Source of the DNA: Winogradskyella sp. J14-2
Lineage (GTDB): Bacteria > Bacteroidota > Bacteroidia > Flavobacteriales > Flavobacteriaceae
Assembly (NCBI RefSeq): GCF_001971725.1
Contig: NZ_CP019388.1
Coordinates: 2,622,501 to 2,686,500 of the forward strand
Direction: 5' to 3'
Length of the DNA stretch: 64,000 nucleotides
In this document: positions 1 to 9,210 of the stretch, one piece after another
Position numbering within the stretch: the first letter of the stretch is position 1
Layout of the letters: each line of letters opens with the position of its first letter
Notes under the pieces: model-generated
The model's database searches: none
Told to the model about the DNA's origin: nothing
What the model saw: the letters and a program-made list of their open reading frames with translations, nothing else
Program-made: the position numbers and the translations under genes

Positions 1-200
1 AGTGTACCTGTTGTTCCGCCAGGGGCATTGCAGGGTAGCTACGTTCGGAAGGGATAAGCGCTGAAAGCATATAAGCGCGAAACCCACCACAAGATGAGAT
101 TTCTTTAAAGGGTCGTGGAAGATGACCACGTCGATAGGCTACAGGTGTAAAGGCAGCAATGTCATAGCCGAGTAGTACTAATAACCCATAGGCTTATTGT
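1..200 (+). rRNA. rrl: 23S ribosomal RNA, 3' end only
   Basis: The window opens inside a 23S rRNA gene, whose 5' part lies outside. The stretch shows the conserved 3' domain, including the segment reading GCCGAGTAGTACTAATAACC just before the end, a typical flavobacterial 23S terminus. The exact 3' end is estimated from the final helix strand near 191-200. A spacer of about 90 bases without tRNA genes then leads to the 5S gene. Confidence 0.93.
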
Positions 201-291
201 ACGCCGCTCTTTTTATAGGTACAACAATCATGTGATTTTTTCAATATGTCAACAATATTAGTGTTGTATATGTTTATGACAACCAAGATTT

Positions 292-397
292 AAGGTGGTT
301 ATAGCGACGGGGCTCACCTCTTACCATTCCGAACAGAGAAGTTAAGCCCGTTTGCGCCGATGGTACTACATCCGTGGAAGAGTAGGTCGCCGCCTTT
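292..397 (+). rRNA. rrf: 5S ribosomal RNA
   Basis: The start (GGTGGTTATAGCGACGGGG) and end (GAGTAGGTCGCCGCC) pair as helix I. The interior holds the conserved CCATTCCGAACAGAGAAGTTAAGC block of 5S rRNA in shorter pieces at 323-346. The length near 106-108 bases fits Bacteroidota 5S. It is the last gene of the rRNA operon and is followed at once by a terminator. The ends are accurate to a few bases. Confidence 0.95.
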
Positions 398-403
398 TTT
401 GAA

Positions 404-436
404 AACCCTTGCTATTACTTAGTAAGGGTTTTTTGT
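404..436 (+). terminator. Terminator of the rRNA operon
   Basis: The inverted repeat AACCCTTGCT (404-413) and AGTAAGGGTT (421-430) has a 7-base loop and one G-U pair. It runs into a T-rich tract. It directly follows the 5S gene. Confidence 0.85.
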
Positions 437-497
437 TTTTTAGCTATTTTAAATAGCTAATACCCTTTTTTGATTTATATTCTTAATTTTACTATTA

Positions 498-2936
498 ATG
501 AATAACAATAAAGAGTTACAGTTAGCTTGGGATTTCGTAAATAAAAGCAGTCGAAATATTTTTTTAACAGGTAAAGCTGGTACAGGAAAGACAACTTTTC
601 TTCATAAGTTAAAATTAAAATCACCTAAAAGAATGGTTATTGTTGCTCCTACAGGTGTAGCTGCAATTAATGCTAAAGGTGTAACTATTCATTCATTTTT
701 TCAATTGCCTTTTGGACCAGTATTACCTGATAATATGCGTTCAAGTAAAAATGGATTTAAAAATAAGTTCAGTAAAACTAAGATCAATATTATTAAATCT
801 TTAGACTTATTAGTTATTGATGAGATTAGTATGGTTAGAGCTGATTTATTAGATGCTATTGATAAAATTCTGAGACGATATAAAGATAGAAATCAAGTTT
901 TTGGTGGTGTCCAAGTTCTTATGATTGGTGATTTACAACAATTATCACCAGTTGTAAGAGATAATGAATGGGAATTGCTAAAACCATTTTACAACAATCC
1001 TTATTTTTTCAGTAGTCATGCTTATCAATATTGTAACCCAATAACTATTGAGTTAAAACATATTTATAGGCAAGACAATCCCAAATTTATTGAGATTTTA
1101 AACGAAATAAGATCTAATAGACTATCTCAAAATTCAATAGAAGAACTTAATAAACGTTTTGATTCAAATTTTTCACCTTCAGAAAATGAAGGCTATATAT
1201 TTTTAACGACTCATAATAGTAAAGCTGATCAAATTAATAATTCAGAATTAGATAAACTTTCAACAAAAAACGTAAGTTATTCAGCTAAAGTAGAAGGTAA
1301 ATATCCTGAACATTCTTTTCCTAATGAAGATAAATTAGTATTGAATGTAGGTGCACAAGTCATGTTTATTAAAAACGATAGCTCACCAGAAAAACGTTAT
1401 TTCAATGGTAAAATTGGAAAAGTTATTCATTTAGACAGAGACGAAGTTGTTGTTAAATGTCCTGATGATGATTTTACAATTATTACAAAACCTGAAACTT
1501 GGGAAAACATTACCTACAAAGTTGATAAGGAAACAGACGCTATAACTGAAGAAAAGATTGGTAGCTATACTCAGATGCCTTTACGTTTAGCTTGGGCTAT
1601 CACAATTCATAAAAGTCAAGGCTTAACCTTTGAAAAAGCTGTAATTGATGCAGATGGTGCCTTTGCCCATGGCCAAACTTACGTAGCCCTGAGTAGATGT
1701 AAATCTTTAGAAGGTTTAGTCTTAAAGAGTAAGATTGATTCTAGACATATTATAAATGATACTAATGTTCTTAATTTTACTAAACAAGCTGAAGAAAACC
1801 AACCAGATGAAACAGAATTAAAACAATCAAAATCTATATTTCAGCTTCAATTAATTTCTGAAGTTTTTGATTTTTTTCAATTTATATATCCCGTTAATAG
1901 AATTTTAGATATCTATTATAAAAACAGAGGAAGTATCGAAGGTCACTTAGAGCAACCTTTAACTAGTATAAAGAATCGTGCTACAAACTTACTGAAAGTA
2001 GCTAATACATTCAAAAATCAATTAAAAGAATTAGCTCAAGATAAGTTGCCAGAAAACGATCAAGTGATACAAGAACGTTTTAAAAAAGCTATCAATTATT
2101 TTTCTGATGAGACTAAAAGCAAGATTATAGATGAATATCAAAACTTTAGTTTTAGCACAGATAACAAAGCTTTAGATAAAGATATTAGCAAACAATTAGA
2201 TACGATTGAAGAACTTATAGCAACTAAAAAACTCTATTTCTCTGAATTGAAAGATGGTTTTGAAGTCAATAAGTTTTTAGGATTAAGAGCAAAATCGGTT
2301 TTTTTAACTAAAGACCAACCTAAAAAGCTTAGAAAAACGGTGATTGATGTTACAACAAATATCGAGTTATTTGAACTGTTAAGAACCTTAAGAAACACAC
2401 TAGCGCAAGAACATGATTTAATTCACTATCAAATATTCACCCAAAAATCACTTTACGAAATGTGTAAGACCTTACCAACGACCAAAAAGGAACTGTTACA
2501 AGTAAATGGTTTTGGTAAACTGCGGGTTGAAAAGTATGGAAACGATATTCTATCGGTAATCAAAGATTACTGTGAAGATAATGGTATTGACACTTCAGAT
2601 GTTAGTCAATTTCAATTGGTAGAAGAAAAAAAGCCAAAACGAAAAAAAGGTGACACACAAAAAGAATCTCTAGCACTTTTTAAGGAAGGAAAAACAATAG
2701 AAGAAATTGCTCACCTTAGAGAATTAAATGAAAACACAATTTTTGGTCATTTAGCTAAATTTATTAAATCGGGTGAAATTAAAATTTATGATTTAATGCC
2801 AAAAGCGCATTATCAAGAATTAAAAAAATTGATACCAAAACATTCATTTGATACGCTTTCAGATTTAAAACATCAACTAGATGATAAATATAGTTATGGC
2901 GAAATCAGGTTAGTTTTAGAGGAGTTAAATTCATAA
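498..2936 (+). CDS. PIF1-like superfamily 1 helicase with HRDC and C-terminal helix-turn-helix
   Basis: An 812-residue ATP-dependent DNA helicase of the PIF1/RecD2 type found in many Bacteroidota. Walker A is GKAGTGKT at residues 25-32, followed by motif Ia (APTGVAAINAKG). Walker B is VIDEIS near residue 110, then GDLQQLSPV. The C-terminal helicase motifs TIHKSQGLTF and VALSRC lie near 370-410. A region like an HRDC nucleic-acid-binding domain is near 620-685 (LLQVNGFGKLRVEKYG), and a helix-turn-helix segment near 700-750 (GKTIEEIAHLRELNENTI). The family acts on unusual DNA structures and stalled forks; the precise role here is unknown. The ATG at 498 is preceded by an A/T-rich leader without a clear ribosome binding site. 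It is a single gene between the rRNA terminator and a shared terminator at 2937-2968. Confidence 0.88.
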   Translation: MNNNKELQLAWDFVNKSSRNIFLTGKAGTGKTTFLHKLKLKSPKRMVIVAPTGVAAINAKGVTIHSFFQLPFGPVLPDNMRSSKNGFKNKFSKTKINIIKSLDLLVIDEISMVRADLLDAIDKILRRYKDRNQVFGGVQVLMIGDLQQLSPVVRDNEWELLKPFYNNPYFFSSHAYQYCNPITIELKHIYRQDNPKFIEILNEIRSNRLSQNSIEELNKRFDSNFSPSENEGYIFLTTHNSKADQINNSELDKLSTKNVSYSAKVEGKYPEHSFPNEDKLVLNVGAQVMFIKNDSSPEKRYFNGKIGKVIHLDRDEVVVKCPDDDFTIITKPETWENITYKVDKETDAITEEKIGSYTQMPLRLAWAITIHKSQGLTFEKAVIDADGAFAHGQTYVALSRCKSLEGLVLKSKIDSRHIINDTNVLNFTKQAEENQPDETELKQSKSIFQLQLISEVFDFFQFIYPVNRILDIYYKNRGSIEGHLEQPLTSIKNRATNLLKVANTFKNQLKELAQDKLPENDQVIQERFKKAINYFSDETKSKIIDEYQNFSFSTDNKALDKDISKQLDTIEELIATKKLYFSELKDGFEVNKFLGLRAKSVFLTKDQPKKLRKTVIDVTTNIELFELLRTLRNTLAQEHDLIHYQIFTQKSLYEMCKTLPTTKKELLQVNGFGKLRVEKYGNDILSVIKDYCEDNGIDTSDVSQFQLVEEKKPKRKKGDTQKESLALFKEGKTIEEIAHLRELNENTIFGHLAKFIKSGEIKIYDLMPKAHYQELKKLIPKHSFDTLSDLKHQLDDKYSYGEIRLVLEELNS

Positions 2937-2968
2937 AAAAGGCTTCAACATTATATGCGAAGCCTTTT
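2937..2968. terminator. Bidirectional terminator between convergent helicase and acyl-CoA dehydrogenase genes
   Basis: A perfect inverted repeat, AAAAGGCTTC (2937-2946) and GAAGCCTTTT (2959-2968), has A and T runs on both sides, so it can stop transcription from both strands. Confidence 0.85.
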
Positions 2969-2989
2969 CAATTTTATATAATTGAGATA

Positions 2990-4132
2990 TTATCCTTTAA
3001 TAACACCTCTAGAAATTACAATTTTTTGGATTTCAGAAGTGCCTTCATAAATTTGAGTGATTTTTGCATCACGCATTAAACGCTCTACGTGGTATTCTTT
3101 TACAAAACCATTTCCACCGTGTATTTGTACAGCTTCTACCGTTTGTTCCATTGCAACTTTACTAGCGTATAATTTTGCCATAGCACTTGCCATGTCATAA
3201 TTATTACCTTGGTCTTTGTCCCAAGCCGCTTTCATTACTAACATACGAGCAGCTTCAATTTCGGTGTACATATCAGCAAGTTTAAAAGCAACTGCTTGAT
3301 GGTTGCAAATTTCAGTACCAAAAGCTTTACGCTCTTTACTATATTTTAAAGCAAGCTCGTAAGCACCAGAAGCAATACCTAAAGCTTGTGCAGCAATACC
3401 AATACGTCCACCTGAAAGTGTTTTCATTGCGAATTTAAAACCAAATCCGTCTTCACCAATTCTGTTTTCTTTTGGTACTTTAACATCGTTAAATTGAAGT
3501 GTGTGTGTATCACTTCCTCTAATGCCTAATTTATCTTCTTTAGGACCAATATCAAAACCTTCCATACCTTTTTCAACTATAAAAGCATTGATTCCTCTGT
3601 GTCCTTTTTCTCTGTCTGTTTGTGCAATTACTAAATAAACATCAGATCTACCTCCATTAGTAATCCAATTTTTTGTTCCATTAATTACATAATGGTCACC
3701 TTTATCAATTGCAGTTGTTGTTTGTGATGTTGCATCACTACCAGCCTCAGGTTCACTTAAGCAAAATGCACCAATCTGCTCACCAGTAGCTAATTTTGTT
3801 AAATACTTTTGTTTTTGTTCTTCAGTACCATAAGCCTCAAGACCATAACAAACCAACGAATTATTTACAGAAACCATTACAGAAGCAGACGCATCAATTT
3901 TAGAAAGCTCCTCCATAATAAGCACGTACGAAATTGTATCCATACCGCTACCACCATACTTTGGGTCTACCATAATGCCCATAAACCCTAATTCGCCCAT
4001 TTTACGAACTAATTCGTCCGGAAAAGTTTGTGTATTATCACGTTCAATAACACCAGGAAGTAATTCTGTTTGAGCAAAATCTCTGGCCGCATCACGAATC
4101 ATTAAATGTTCTTCAGTTAAGCTAAAATCCAT
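2990..4132 (-). CDS. Acyl-CoA dehydrogenase (short/branched-chain type)
   Basis: A 380-residue cytoplasmic flavoenzyme that introduces the first double bond in an acyl-CoA and passes electrons to electron transfer flavoprotein. Full length for the family. Visible signatures are the FAD/substrate loop CLSEPEAGSDA, the WITNGG segment, and QIYEGTSEIQ near the C-terminus, where Glu363 is in the position of the catalytic base of short-chain and butyryl/isovaleryl-type enzymes. Flavobacteria use this type for fatty acid and branched-chain amino acid breakdown; the exact chain length preferred cannot be read from sequence. It is transcribed alone from a good promoter at 4170-4200 and shares the terminator at 2937-2968. 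Confidence 0.92.
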   Translation of the reverse strand: MDFSLTEEHLMIRDAARDFAQTELLPGVIERDNTQTFPDELVRKMGELGFMGIMVDPKYGGSGMDTISYVLIMEELSKIDASASVMVSVNNSLVCYGLEAYGTEEQKQKYLTKLATGEQIGAFCLSEPEAGSDATSQTTTAIDKGDHYVINGTKNWITNGGRSDVYLVIAQTDREKGHRGINAFIVEKGMEGFDIGPKEDKLGIRGSDTHTLQFNDVKVPKENRIGEDGFGFKFAMKTLSGGRIGIAAQALGIASGAYELALKYSKERKAFGTEICNHQAVAFKLADMYTEIEAARMLVMKAAWDKDQGNNYDMASAMAKLYASKVAMEQTVEAVQIHGGNGFVKEYHVERLMRDAKITQIYEGTSEIQKIVISRGVIKG

Positions 4133-4169
4133 ATAGTAAATTAATTATTGATTTGTTAAAAAATTCATG

Positions 4170-4200
4170 CAAAGATAACGCTTTCTTGCTGTATTTTCAA
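4170..4200 (-). promoter_or_regulatory. Predicted promoter of the acyl-CoA dehydrogenase gene
   Basis: On the minus strand TATCTTTG (4177-4170) matches the Bacteroidota -7 consensus TAnnTTTG. TTG at 4200-4198 lies 20 bases upstream in the -33 position. The gene starts at 4132. Confidence 0.65.
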
Positions 4201-4223
4201 TAAGTAATATTATTTTTACTAAT

Positions 4224-5291
4224 ATGATAAAAACTGAATATAAAGTTGTTGCGGTAATGTCTGGAACGTCTTTGGATGGTATAGATCTTATGTATGCAAG
4301 TTATAATTTTCATGAGGATTGGAGCTTCAAAATTTATCATGCGGAAACACTAAAATATTCAACCGAATGGAAAACTATCCTAAGCGCTCTCGTAGACAAT
4401 TCTCTCGAAGAATTAAAGGAATTAGATTTTGCCTATTCTGAATATTTGGCTAACGCGATAAAAAGTTTTATAACCAAGCACAATCTCAGTGAAATAGACT
4501 TTATATCTTCCCATGGACACACTGCATTGCATCAACCAGATAAAGGGCTAACCTATCAAATAGGTAATCAACAGATTTTGGCAGATATCCTTAATAGAAA
4601 AGTAATTTGCGATTATAGAGTGCAAGATGTTGAGTATGGTGGACAAGGGGCACCATTAGTACCAATAGGCGATAAAATGCTTTTTTATGATTATGATTAC
4701 TGTTTAAATTTAGGTGGGTTTGCAAATGTTTCGTTTGAAAAAAGTAATAGGCGTATAGCCTTCGATATTTGTCCAATTAATATCGTAATTAATCATTATG
4801 CTTCTACAATTAATTTAGAGTATGATGACAGAGGAAAGACAGCCTCAACAGGTAATGTACACCAAGGTTTATTACACCAATTAAACCAACTTGAGTTTTA
4901 TAAACAATCCGCACCAAAATCACTGGGTTTAGAATGGGTTAAAGCACACATCTTTCCAACTATAGATAGATTTGAACTTAAAACCAGAGATATATTAAGA
5001 ACTTTTACAGAACATATTGTGGCACAGATAGCCTTAATTTTAAAAGGGAAAGAGTCGAAAACATTAATTACTGGAGGTGGAGCTTACAATGATTTTTTAA
5101 TAGAACAACTTAAATTAAAAACCCAGTCCAAGATCATAATTTCTGATAACCAAATAATAGAATTTAAGGAGGCTTTAGTATTCGGTTTATTGGGCATTCT
5201 TAGAGATAGAATTGAAATTAATTGTCTTAAAAGCGTAACTGGGGCAACTAGAGATCATTCCTCGGGTAAAATTTTATATCCCAATACTTAA
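4224..5291 (+). CDS. anmK: Anhydro-N-acetylmuramic acid kinase
   Basis: A 355-residue cytoplasmic kinase of peptidoglycan recycling. It opens the 1,6-anhydro ring of anhydroMurNAc and phosphorylates it to MurNAc-6-phosphate using ATP. The N-terminal MSGTSLDGID phosphate-binding motif is at residues 12-21. SHGHTALHQP, YGGQGAPLVPIGD and LNLGGFANVS follow in the expected order, and TGGGAYND is in the C-terminal half. Length is normal (about 350-370). It diverges from the acyl-CoA dehydrogenase gene and is followed by an amino-acid dehydrogenase with its own promoter. No MurQ or AmpG partner is in this window. Confidence 0.95.
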   Translation: MIKTEYKVVAVMSGTSLDGIDLMYASYNFHEDWSFKIYHAETLKYSTEWKTILSALVDNSLEELKELDFAYSEYLANAIKSFITKHNLSEIDFISSHGHTALHQPDKGLTYQIGNQQILADILNRKVICDYRVQDVEYGGQGAPLVPIGDKMLFYDYDYCLNLGGFANVSFEKSNRRIAFDICPINIVINHYASTINLEYDDRGKTASTGNVHQGLLHQLNQLEFYKQSAPKSLGLEWVKAHIFPTIDRFELKTRDILRTFTEHIVAQIALILKGKESKTLITGGGAYNDFLIEQLKLKTQSKIIISDNQIIEFKEALVFGLLGILRDRIEINCLKSVTGATRDHSSGKILYPNT

Positions 5292-5330
5292 AATTAATAA
5301 TTAATTCACTTTTTAGGTATCTGAGTTTTT

Positions 5331-5338
5331 TATATTTG
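5331..5338 (+). promoter_or_regulatory. Predicted -7 promoter element of the amino-acid dehydrogenase gene
   Basis: TATATTTG matches TAnnTTTG exactly and lies 25 bases before the TTG chosen as start. Transcription would begin near 5345, which argues against a start codon at 5336. No convincing -33 box is seen. Confidence 0.6.
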
Positions 5339-5362
5339 TTACCACTAACTAATATATATAAG

Positions 5363-6592
5363 TTGATAAAGACATTACTTCACAAATACGAAAACAAATC
5401 CCCAGAAATAGTATTTCACTGGAATGATCCAGAGACAGATGCCGAAGGATGGACAGTTATAAATTCTCTAAGAGGAGGTGCCGCTGGTGGCGGAACAAGA
5501 ATGCGCAAAGGCTTAGATATGAATGAAGTACTTTCGTTGGCAAAAACAATGGAAGTAAAATTTACGGTATCTGGTCCAGCTATAGGCGGCGCAAAATCAG
5601 GAATTAACTTTGATCCACACGATCCAAGAAAAAAAGGAGTTTTAGAGCGCTGGTATGCTGCGGTTTCGCCATTACTTAAAAGCTATTACGGAACAGGAGG
5701 AGATCTCAATGTTGATGAAATACACGAAGTGATTCCAATTACCGAAGAAAGTGGTGTTTGGCATCCGCAAGAAGGAGTTTTTGAAGGGCATTTTAAACCC
5801 ACCCAAGCTGATAAAATTAATAGAATAGGCCAGTTAAGGCAAGGAGTCATCAAGGTTATTGAAAACCCTGAATATTCCCCAAATGTATCTAGAAAGTATA
5901 CGGTCGCAGATATGATAACAGGTTTTGGGGTGGCTGTGGCAGCAAAACACTTTTACGATTTATACGAGGGCTCAATAAAAGGGAAACGTGTCGTTGTACA
6001 AGGTTTTGGAAACGTTGGTGCTGCAGCAGCATTTTATTTTGCTCAAATGGGAGCAAAGATCGTTGGCATTATCGATATCGTAGGCGGTTTAATCAATGAA
6101 GAAGGGTTCACCTTTAAAGAGATTACAGACTTATATCTCAATAAAAACGGAAATACACTTGTGGCTAAAAATCTCATTCCGTTTAATGAAATCAACAAAA
6201 AAATATGGTCTCTAAAGACCGAAATATTCGCACCATGTGCAGCATCTAGATTAGTTACAAAAGAGCAGATTGACCAAATGATAGATACAGGTCTAGAAGT
6301 CATTACATGTGGGGCAAACGTACCTTTTGCAGATAAAGAAATTTTCTTTGGACCGATTATGGAGCATACTGATCAAAAGGTAAGTTTAATACCAGACTTT
6401 ATTTCTAACTGTGGGATGGCACGAGTATTTGCATATTTCATGGAACGAAAAGTGCTAATGACAGATGAAGCCATTTTTAGTGATACTTCAAAAGTTATAA
6501 AAAAAGCACTACAAGAAGTTAAAAACAACAATCCTTCAAATACAGGAATAAGCGAAACTGCATTTGAGATTGCACTTAGACAATTAATTTAA
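5363..6592 (+). CDS. Glu/Leu/Phe/Val family dehydrogenase (likely leucine/valine dehydrogenase)
   Basis: A 409-residue NAD(P)-dependent amino-acid dehydrogenase that reversibly deaminates an amino acid to its 2-oxoacid in the cytoplasm. The substrate domain has the glycine-rich GGAAGGGTRM and SGPAIGGAKSGI, with catalytic Lys78. The Rossmann domain has VVVQGFGNVGAAAA. I place the start at TTG 5363 (protein begins IKTLLHKYENKSPEIV). The longer frame from TTG 5336 would begin inside the predicted -7 promoter element and adds nine residues; no ATG is available nearby. Leucine or valine as substrate is inferred from flavobacterial relatives; glutamate is less likely. It is followed by nhaD after 19 bases, so the two may be cotranscribed. 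Confidence 0.88.
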   Translation: MIKTLLHKYENKSPEIVFHWNDPETDAEGWTVINSLRGGAAGGGTRMRKGLDMNEVLSLAKTMEVKFTVSGPAIGGAKSGINFDPHDPRKKGVLERWYAAVSPLLKSYYGTGGDLNVDEIHEVIPITEESGVWHPQEGVFEGHFKPTQADKINRIGQLRQGVIKVIENPEYSPNVSRKYTVADMITGFGVAVAAKHFYDLYEGSIKGKRVVVQGFGNVGAAAAFYFAQMGAKIVGIIDIVGGLINEEGFTFKEITDLYLNKNGNTLVAKNLIPFNEINKKIWSLKTEIFAPCAASRLVTKEQIDQMIDTGLEVITCGANVPFADKEIFFGPIMEHTDQKVSLIPDFISNCGMARVFAYFMERKVLMTDEAIFSDTSKVIKKALQEVKNNNPSNTGISETAFEIALRQLI

Positions 6593-6611
6593 AAAATAGA
6601 TCCCTTAATTT

Positions 6612-8009
6612 ATGGAAACCGTAATAATCCTAGTTTTTGTATTTGGCTATTTAGCCATTACTCTCGAACATAATATTAAAATAGATAAACTTATTCCTGC
6701 ATTAGTAATGATGGCTATAAGTTGGGCGTTAATATCATTGGGTATAGATGATTTCTCACAATGGTTTGATTCTGCCAAGCATAACCTCATGGAGAACTTT
6801 GGACTGCTAAACCACGATGAGAAAATGCATCTTATGGAAGAGACACTGCTGCATCACTTAGGTAAAACAGCCGAAATTTTAGTGTTTCTTTTAGGAGCCA
6901 TGACTATTGTAGAGATTATAGATTATTTTGATGGCTTCTCTACAATAAAAGCAGCTGTTAATTTTAATAGTAGAAAAAAATTACTTTGGATGTTTTCTAT
7001 CTTGGCTTTTATCTTATCAGCAATAATCGATAACCTTACAGCTACGATCGTTTTAATTTCCATCTTACAAAAAATAGTAAAAGACAGAGATGTAAGAATT
7101 TGGTTTGCAGGTTTAATAATAATTGCCGCTAACGCTGGTGGTGCATGGTCGCCAATTGGTGACGTTACAACTACTATGCTTTGGATTGGGGACAAAGTAT
7201 CTACAGGAAAACTATTCTCGTATTTATTTATTCCATCAGTAATTTGTATGGCAGTACCTACCTTTATCGCGTCCTTACTTCCTGCATTTAAAGGAACAGT
7301 AGAATTGCAAGAAGCTGATGAAAAGCCGAAAAGTAAGTTTAGTTCTACCATGCTGTTTTTAGGATTGGGAGCCATAATTTTTGTTCCAATTTTTAAGGTC
7401 ATTACGCATCTGCCTCCATATGTAGGCATGATGCTATCGCTTGGTGTAGTTGCAATTTTTGCAGAAGTGTATAGCAATTCTAAGTTTGCTATTTCTGCTG
7501 CATCGGCAGGGCACAGTGAGCATGAAGAACACGCAAGCCATAGCCCAGTGCACTACTCATTATCTAAAATAGAATTACCTAGCATATTATTCTTTCTAGG
7601 AATTTTAATGGCTGTAGCCGCACTAGAATCTTTAGGAATTTTATTTGGCTTTGCAGATTCACTACAAACATCCATGCCAATGATGGGTACTGAGTTACAC
7701 GGAGAAGGCGTTTCAGATTTAGTCGTGTTATTACTAGGTGTCGGTTCTGCGGTAATAGACAATGTACCACTAGTAGCCGCAAGTTTAGGAATGTTTTCTG
7801 AACCTATGGATAACGAACTATGGCACTTTATAGCCTATTCTGCCGGAACAGGCGGAAGCATGTTAATCATTGGTTCTGCCGCAGGTGTCGTAGCAATGGG
7901 AATGGAAAAAATTGATTTTTTCTGGTACTTAAAGAAAATCTCATGGTTAGCTCTTGTTGGGTTTTTAGCAGGTGCAGCTGCATTTATGGCTACCAGAGCT
8001 ATATTCTAA
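6612..8009 (+). CDS. nhaD: Na+/H+ antiporter NhaD
   Basis: A 465-residue inner-membrane antiporter of the NhaD/ArsB ion transporter superfamily that exports Na+ or Li+ in exchange for protons. This is typical of marine and halophilic bacteria. Many hydrophobic helices are visible along the whole chain. Conserved membrane motifs include IIDNLTATIVLISIL (near 138-152), AANAGGAWSPIGDVTTTMLW, AVIDNVPLVAASLG and GTGGSMLIIGSAAG. A His-rich, acidic hydrophilic loop near residues 298-315 (HSEHEEHASHSPVH) separates two membrane blocks; it could sense ions or pH, but this is only an inference. It follows the amino-acid dehydrogenase gene by 19 bases. Confidence 0.94.
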   Translation: METVIILVFVFGYLAITLEHNIKIDKLIPALVMMAISWALISLGIDDFSQWFDSAKHNLMENFGLLNHDEKMHLMEETLLHHLGKTAEILVFLLGAMTIVEIIDYFDGFSTIKAAVNFNSRKKLLWMFSILAFILSAIIDNLTATIVLISILQKIVKDRDVRIWFAGLIIIAANAGGAWSPIGDVTTTMLWIGDKVSTGKLFSYLFIPSVICMAVPTFIASLLPAFKGTVELQEADEKPKSKFSSTMLFLGLGAIIFVPIFKVITHLPPYVGMMLSLGVVAIFAEVYSNSKFAISAASAGHSEHEEHASHSPVHYSLSKIELPSILFFLGILMAVAALESLGILFGFADSLQTSMPMMGTELHGEGVSDLVVLLLGVGSAVIDNVPLVAASLGMFSEPMDNELWHFIAYSAGTGGSMLIIGSAAGVVAMGMEKIDFFWYLKKISWLALVGFLAGAAAFMATRAIF

Positions 8010-8072
8010 CATACTTAAGTTAAAAACTCAGCGTTATAACTTACAGTAACTTTTAAACTTAAAACTTATTAT

Positions 8073-8768
8073 ATGATATTACTAAGTAATATTCAAGATG
8101 GTGCAGAAGTATTAGCAGAAGGGGAGCAAGTAGAAAAAACACTTTCCATTATTGAGTTAATCACTAGTGGTGGAACTTCAGGAATGGTAATAATTCTTAT
8201 CCTATTCCTACTTCTTATTGTAGCAACCTATATTTATTTTGAAAGAATTTTTGCCATCAAAGCAGCTTCTAAAGTAGATTCTAATTTTATGAATCAGATT
8301 AAAGATCATGTTAGTAATGGAAAAATAGATTCTGCCCAGATGTTATGTGCACAACAAAACTCACCAGTTTCTCGATTAATTGCTAAAGGCATTACTCGTA
8401 TTGGTAAGCCACTAGAAGATATTAATACCGCAATTGAAAACGCTGGACGATTAGAGATTTATAGCTTAGAAAAGAATGTAAGTGTACTTGCAACGATCTC
8501 AGGTGTAGCACCAATGATCGGTTTCTTGGGAACTGTAGTTGGTATGATACTTTCTATTTTTGAACTAGCTAATGCAGGCGGAACAATACAAATGGATGTT
8601 TTAGCTAGCGGACTTTATACTGCAATGACAACTACTGTTGGTGGCCTTATAGTGGGTATTATAGCTTATGTTGCCTATAATCACATAGTTGTAAAAACAA
8701 ATAAGGTTGTTTATCAGATGGAAGCCAACTCTGTAGAGTTTTTAGATCACTTAAACGAACCTATCTAA
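8073..8768 (+). CDS. exbB: MotA/TolQ/ExbB proton channel family protein
   Basis: A 231-residue inner-membrane protein, the five-fold scaffold of the Ton motor that converts the proton motive force into movement of TonB. One N-terminal membrane helix (residues 34-52, MVIILILFLLLIVATYIYF) is followed by a cytoplasmic segment. Two helices follow, with the family block FLGTVVGMILSIFELA and the glycine-rich ALYTAMTTTVGGLIVGIIAY. The first of four genes in one direction; exbD starts 4 bases after its stop and a TonB-like gene follows. Confidence 0.92.
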   Translation: MILLSNIQDGAEVLAEGEQVEKTLSIIELITSGGTSGMVIILILFLLLIVATYIYFERIFAIKAASKVDSNFMNQIKDHVSNGKIDSAQMLCAQQNSPVSRLIAKGITRIGKPLEDINTAIENAGRLEIYSLEKNVSVLATISGVAPMIGFLGTVVGMILSIFELANAGGTIQMDVLASGLYTAMTTTVGGLIVGIIAYVAYNHIVVKTNKVVYQMEANSVEFLDHLNEPI

Positions 8769-8771
8769 TTT

Positions 8772-9164
8772 ATGAATATTAGAGGACGAAATAAAGTAAC
8801 ACCAGAATTCAATATGGCATCAATGACCGATATTGTATTCTTGTTATTGATCTTTTTTATGATTGCTTCAACTTTGGTAACTACTAATGCAATAGATATT
8901 ATTTTACCAAAAGCCAGCGGTAAAACCGAAAATAAAAAATCTACAGCCGTAAGTATTAAGAAGGATTTAACCTATTACATAGATCAGAAGCGTGTTGGGG
9001 AAAGTGTTTTAGAAAATGAATTGGTAAAAGCGCTTTCAACACAAGAGCAACCAACAATTGTGTTGCGTGCCGAGAAGTCTGTTCCTGTTGAGAATGTTGT
9101 TAAGGTTATGGACATAGCCAATAGAAATAAATTTAAAGTGATTTTGGCAGTGCAACCAAATTAA
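8772..9164 (+). CDS. exbD: ExbD/TolR family biopolymer transporter
   Basis: A 130-residue partner of ExbB. The single N-terminal membrane helix (MASMTDIVFLLLIFFMIASTLV, residues 16-37) carries the conserved Asp in MTDIVFLL that is protonated during motor cycling. The C-terminal periplasmic domain has the usual small ExbD/TolR fold (ISIKKDLTYYIDQ... IVLRAEKSVPVENVVKVMDIA). Normal length for the family. It sits 4 bases after exbB and 46 bases before the TonB-like gene, which supports one Ton-type energising complex. Confidence 0.92.
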   Translation: MNIRGRNKVTPEFNMASMTDIVFLLLIFFMIASTLVTTNAIDIILPKASGKTENKKSTAVSIKKDLTYYIDQKRVGESVLENELVKALSTQEQPTIVLRAEKSVPVENVVKVMDIANRNKFKVILAVQPN

Positions 9165-9210
9165 AACGGCATCGTTTTTGAAATTAAGCTTTTAAAGTGT
9201 TTGATTTGAA

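Noticed and set aside
6923..7477. A 184-residue minus-strand frame within nhaD
   Set aside because: It is antisense to a well-supported membrane protein gene, and its composition is what the reverse of membrane-helix codons gives.
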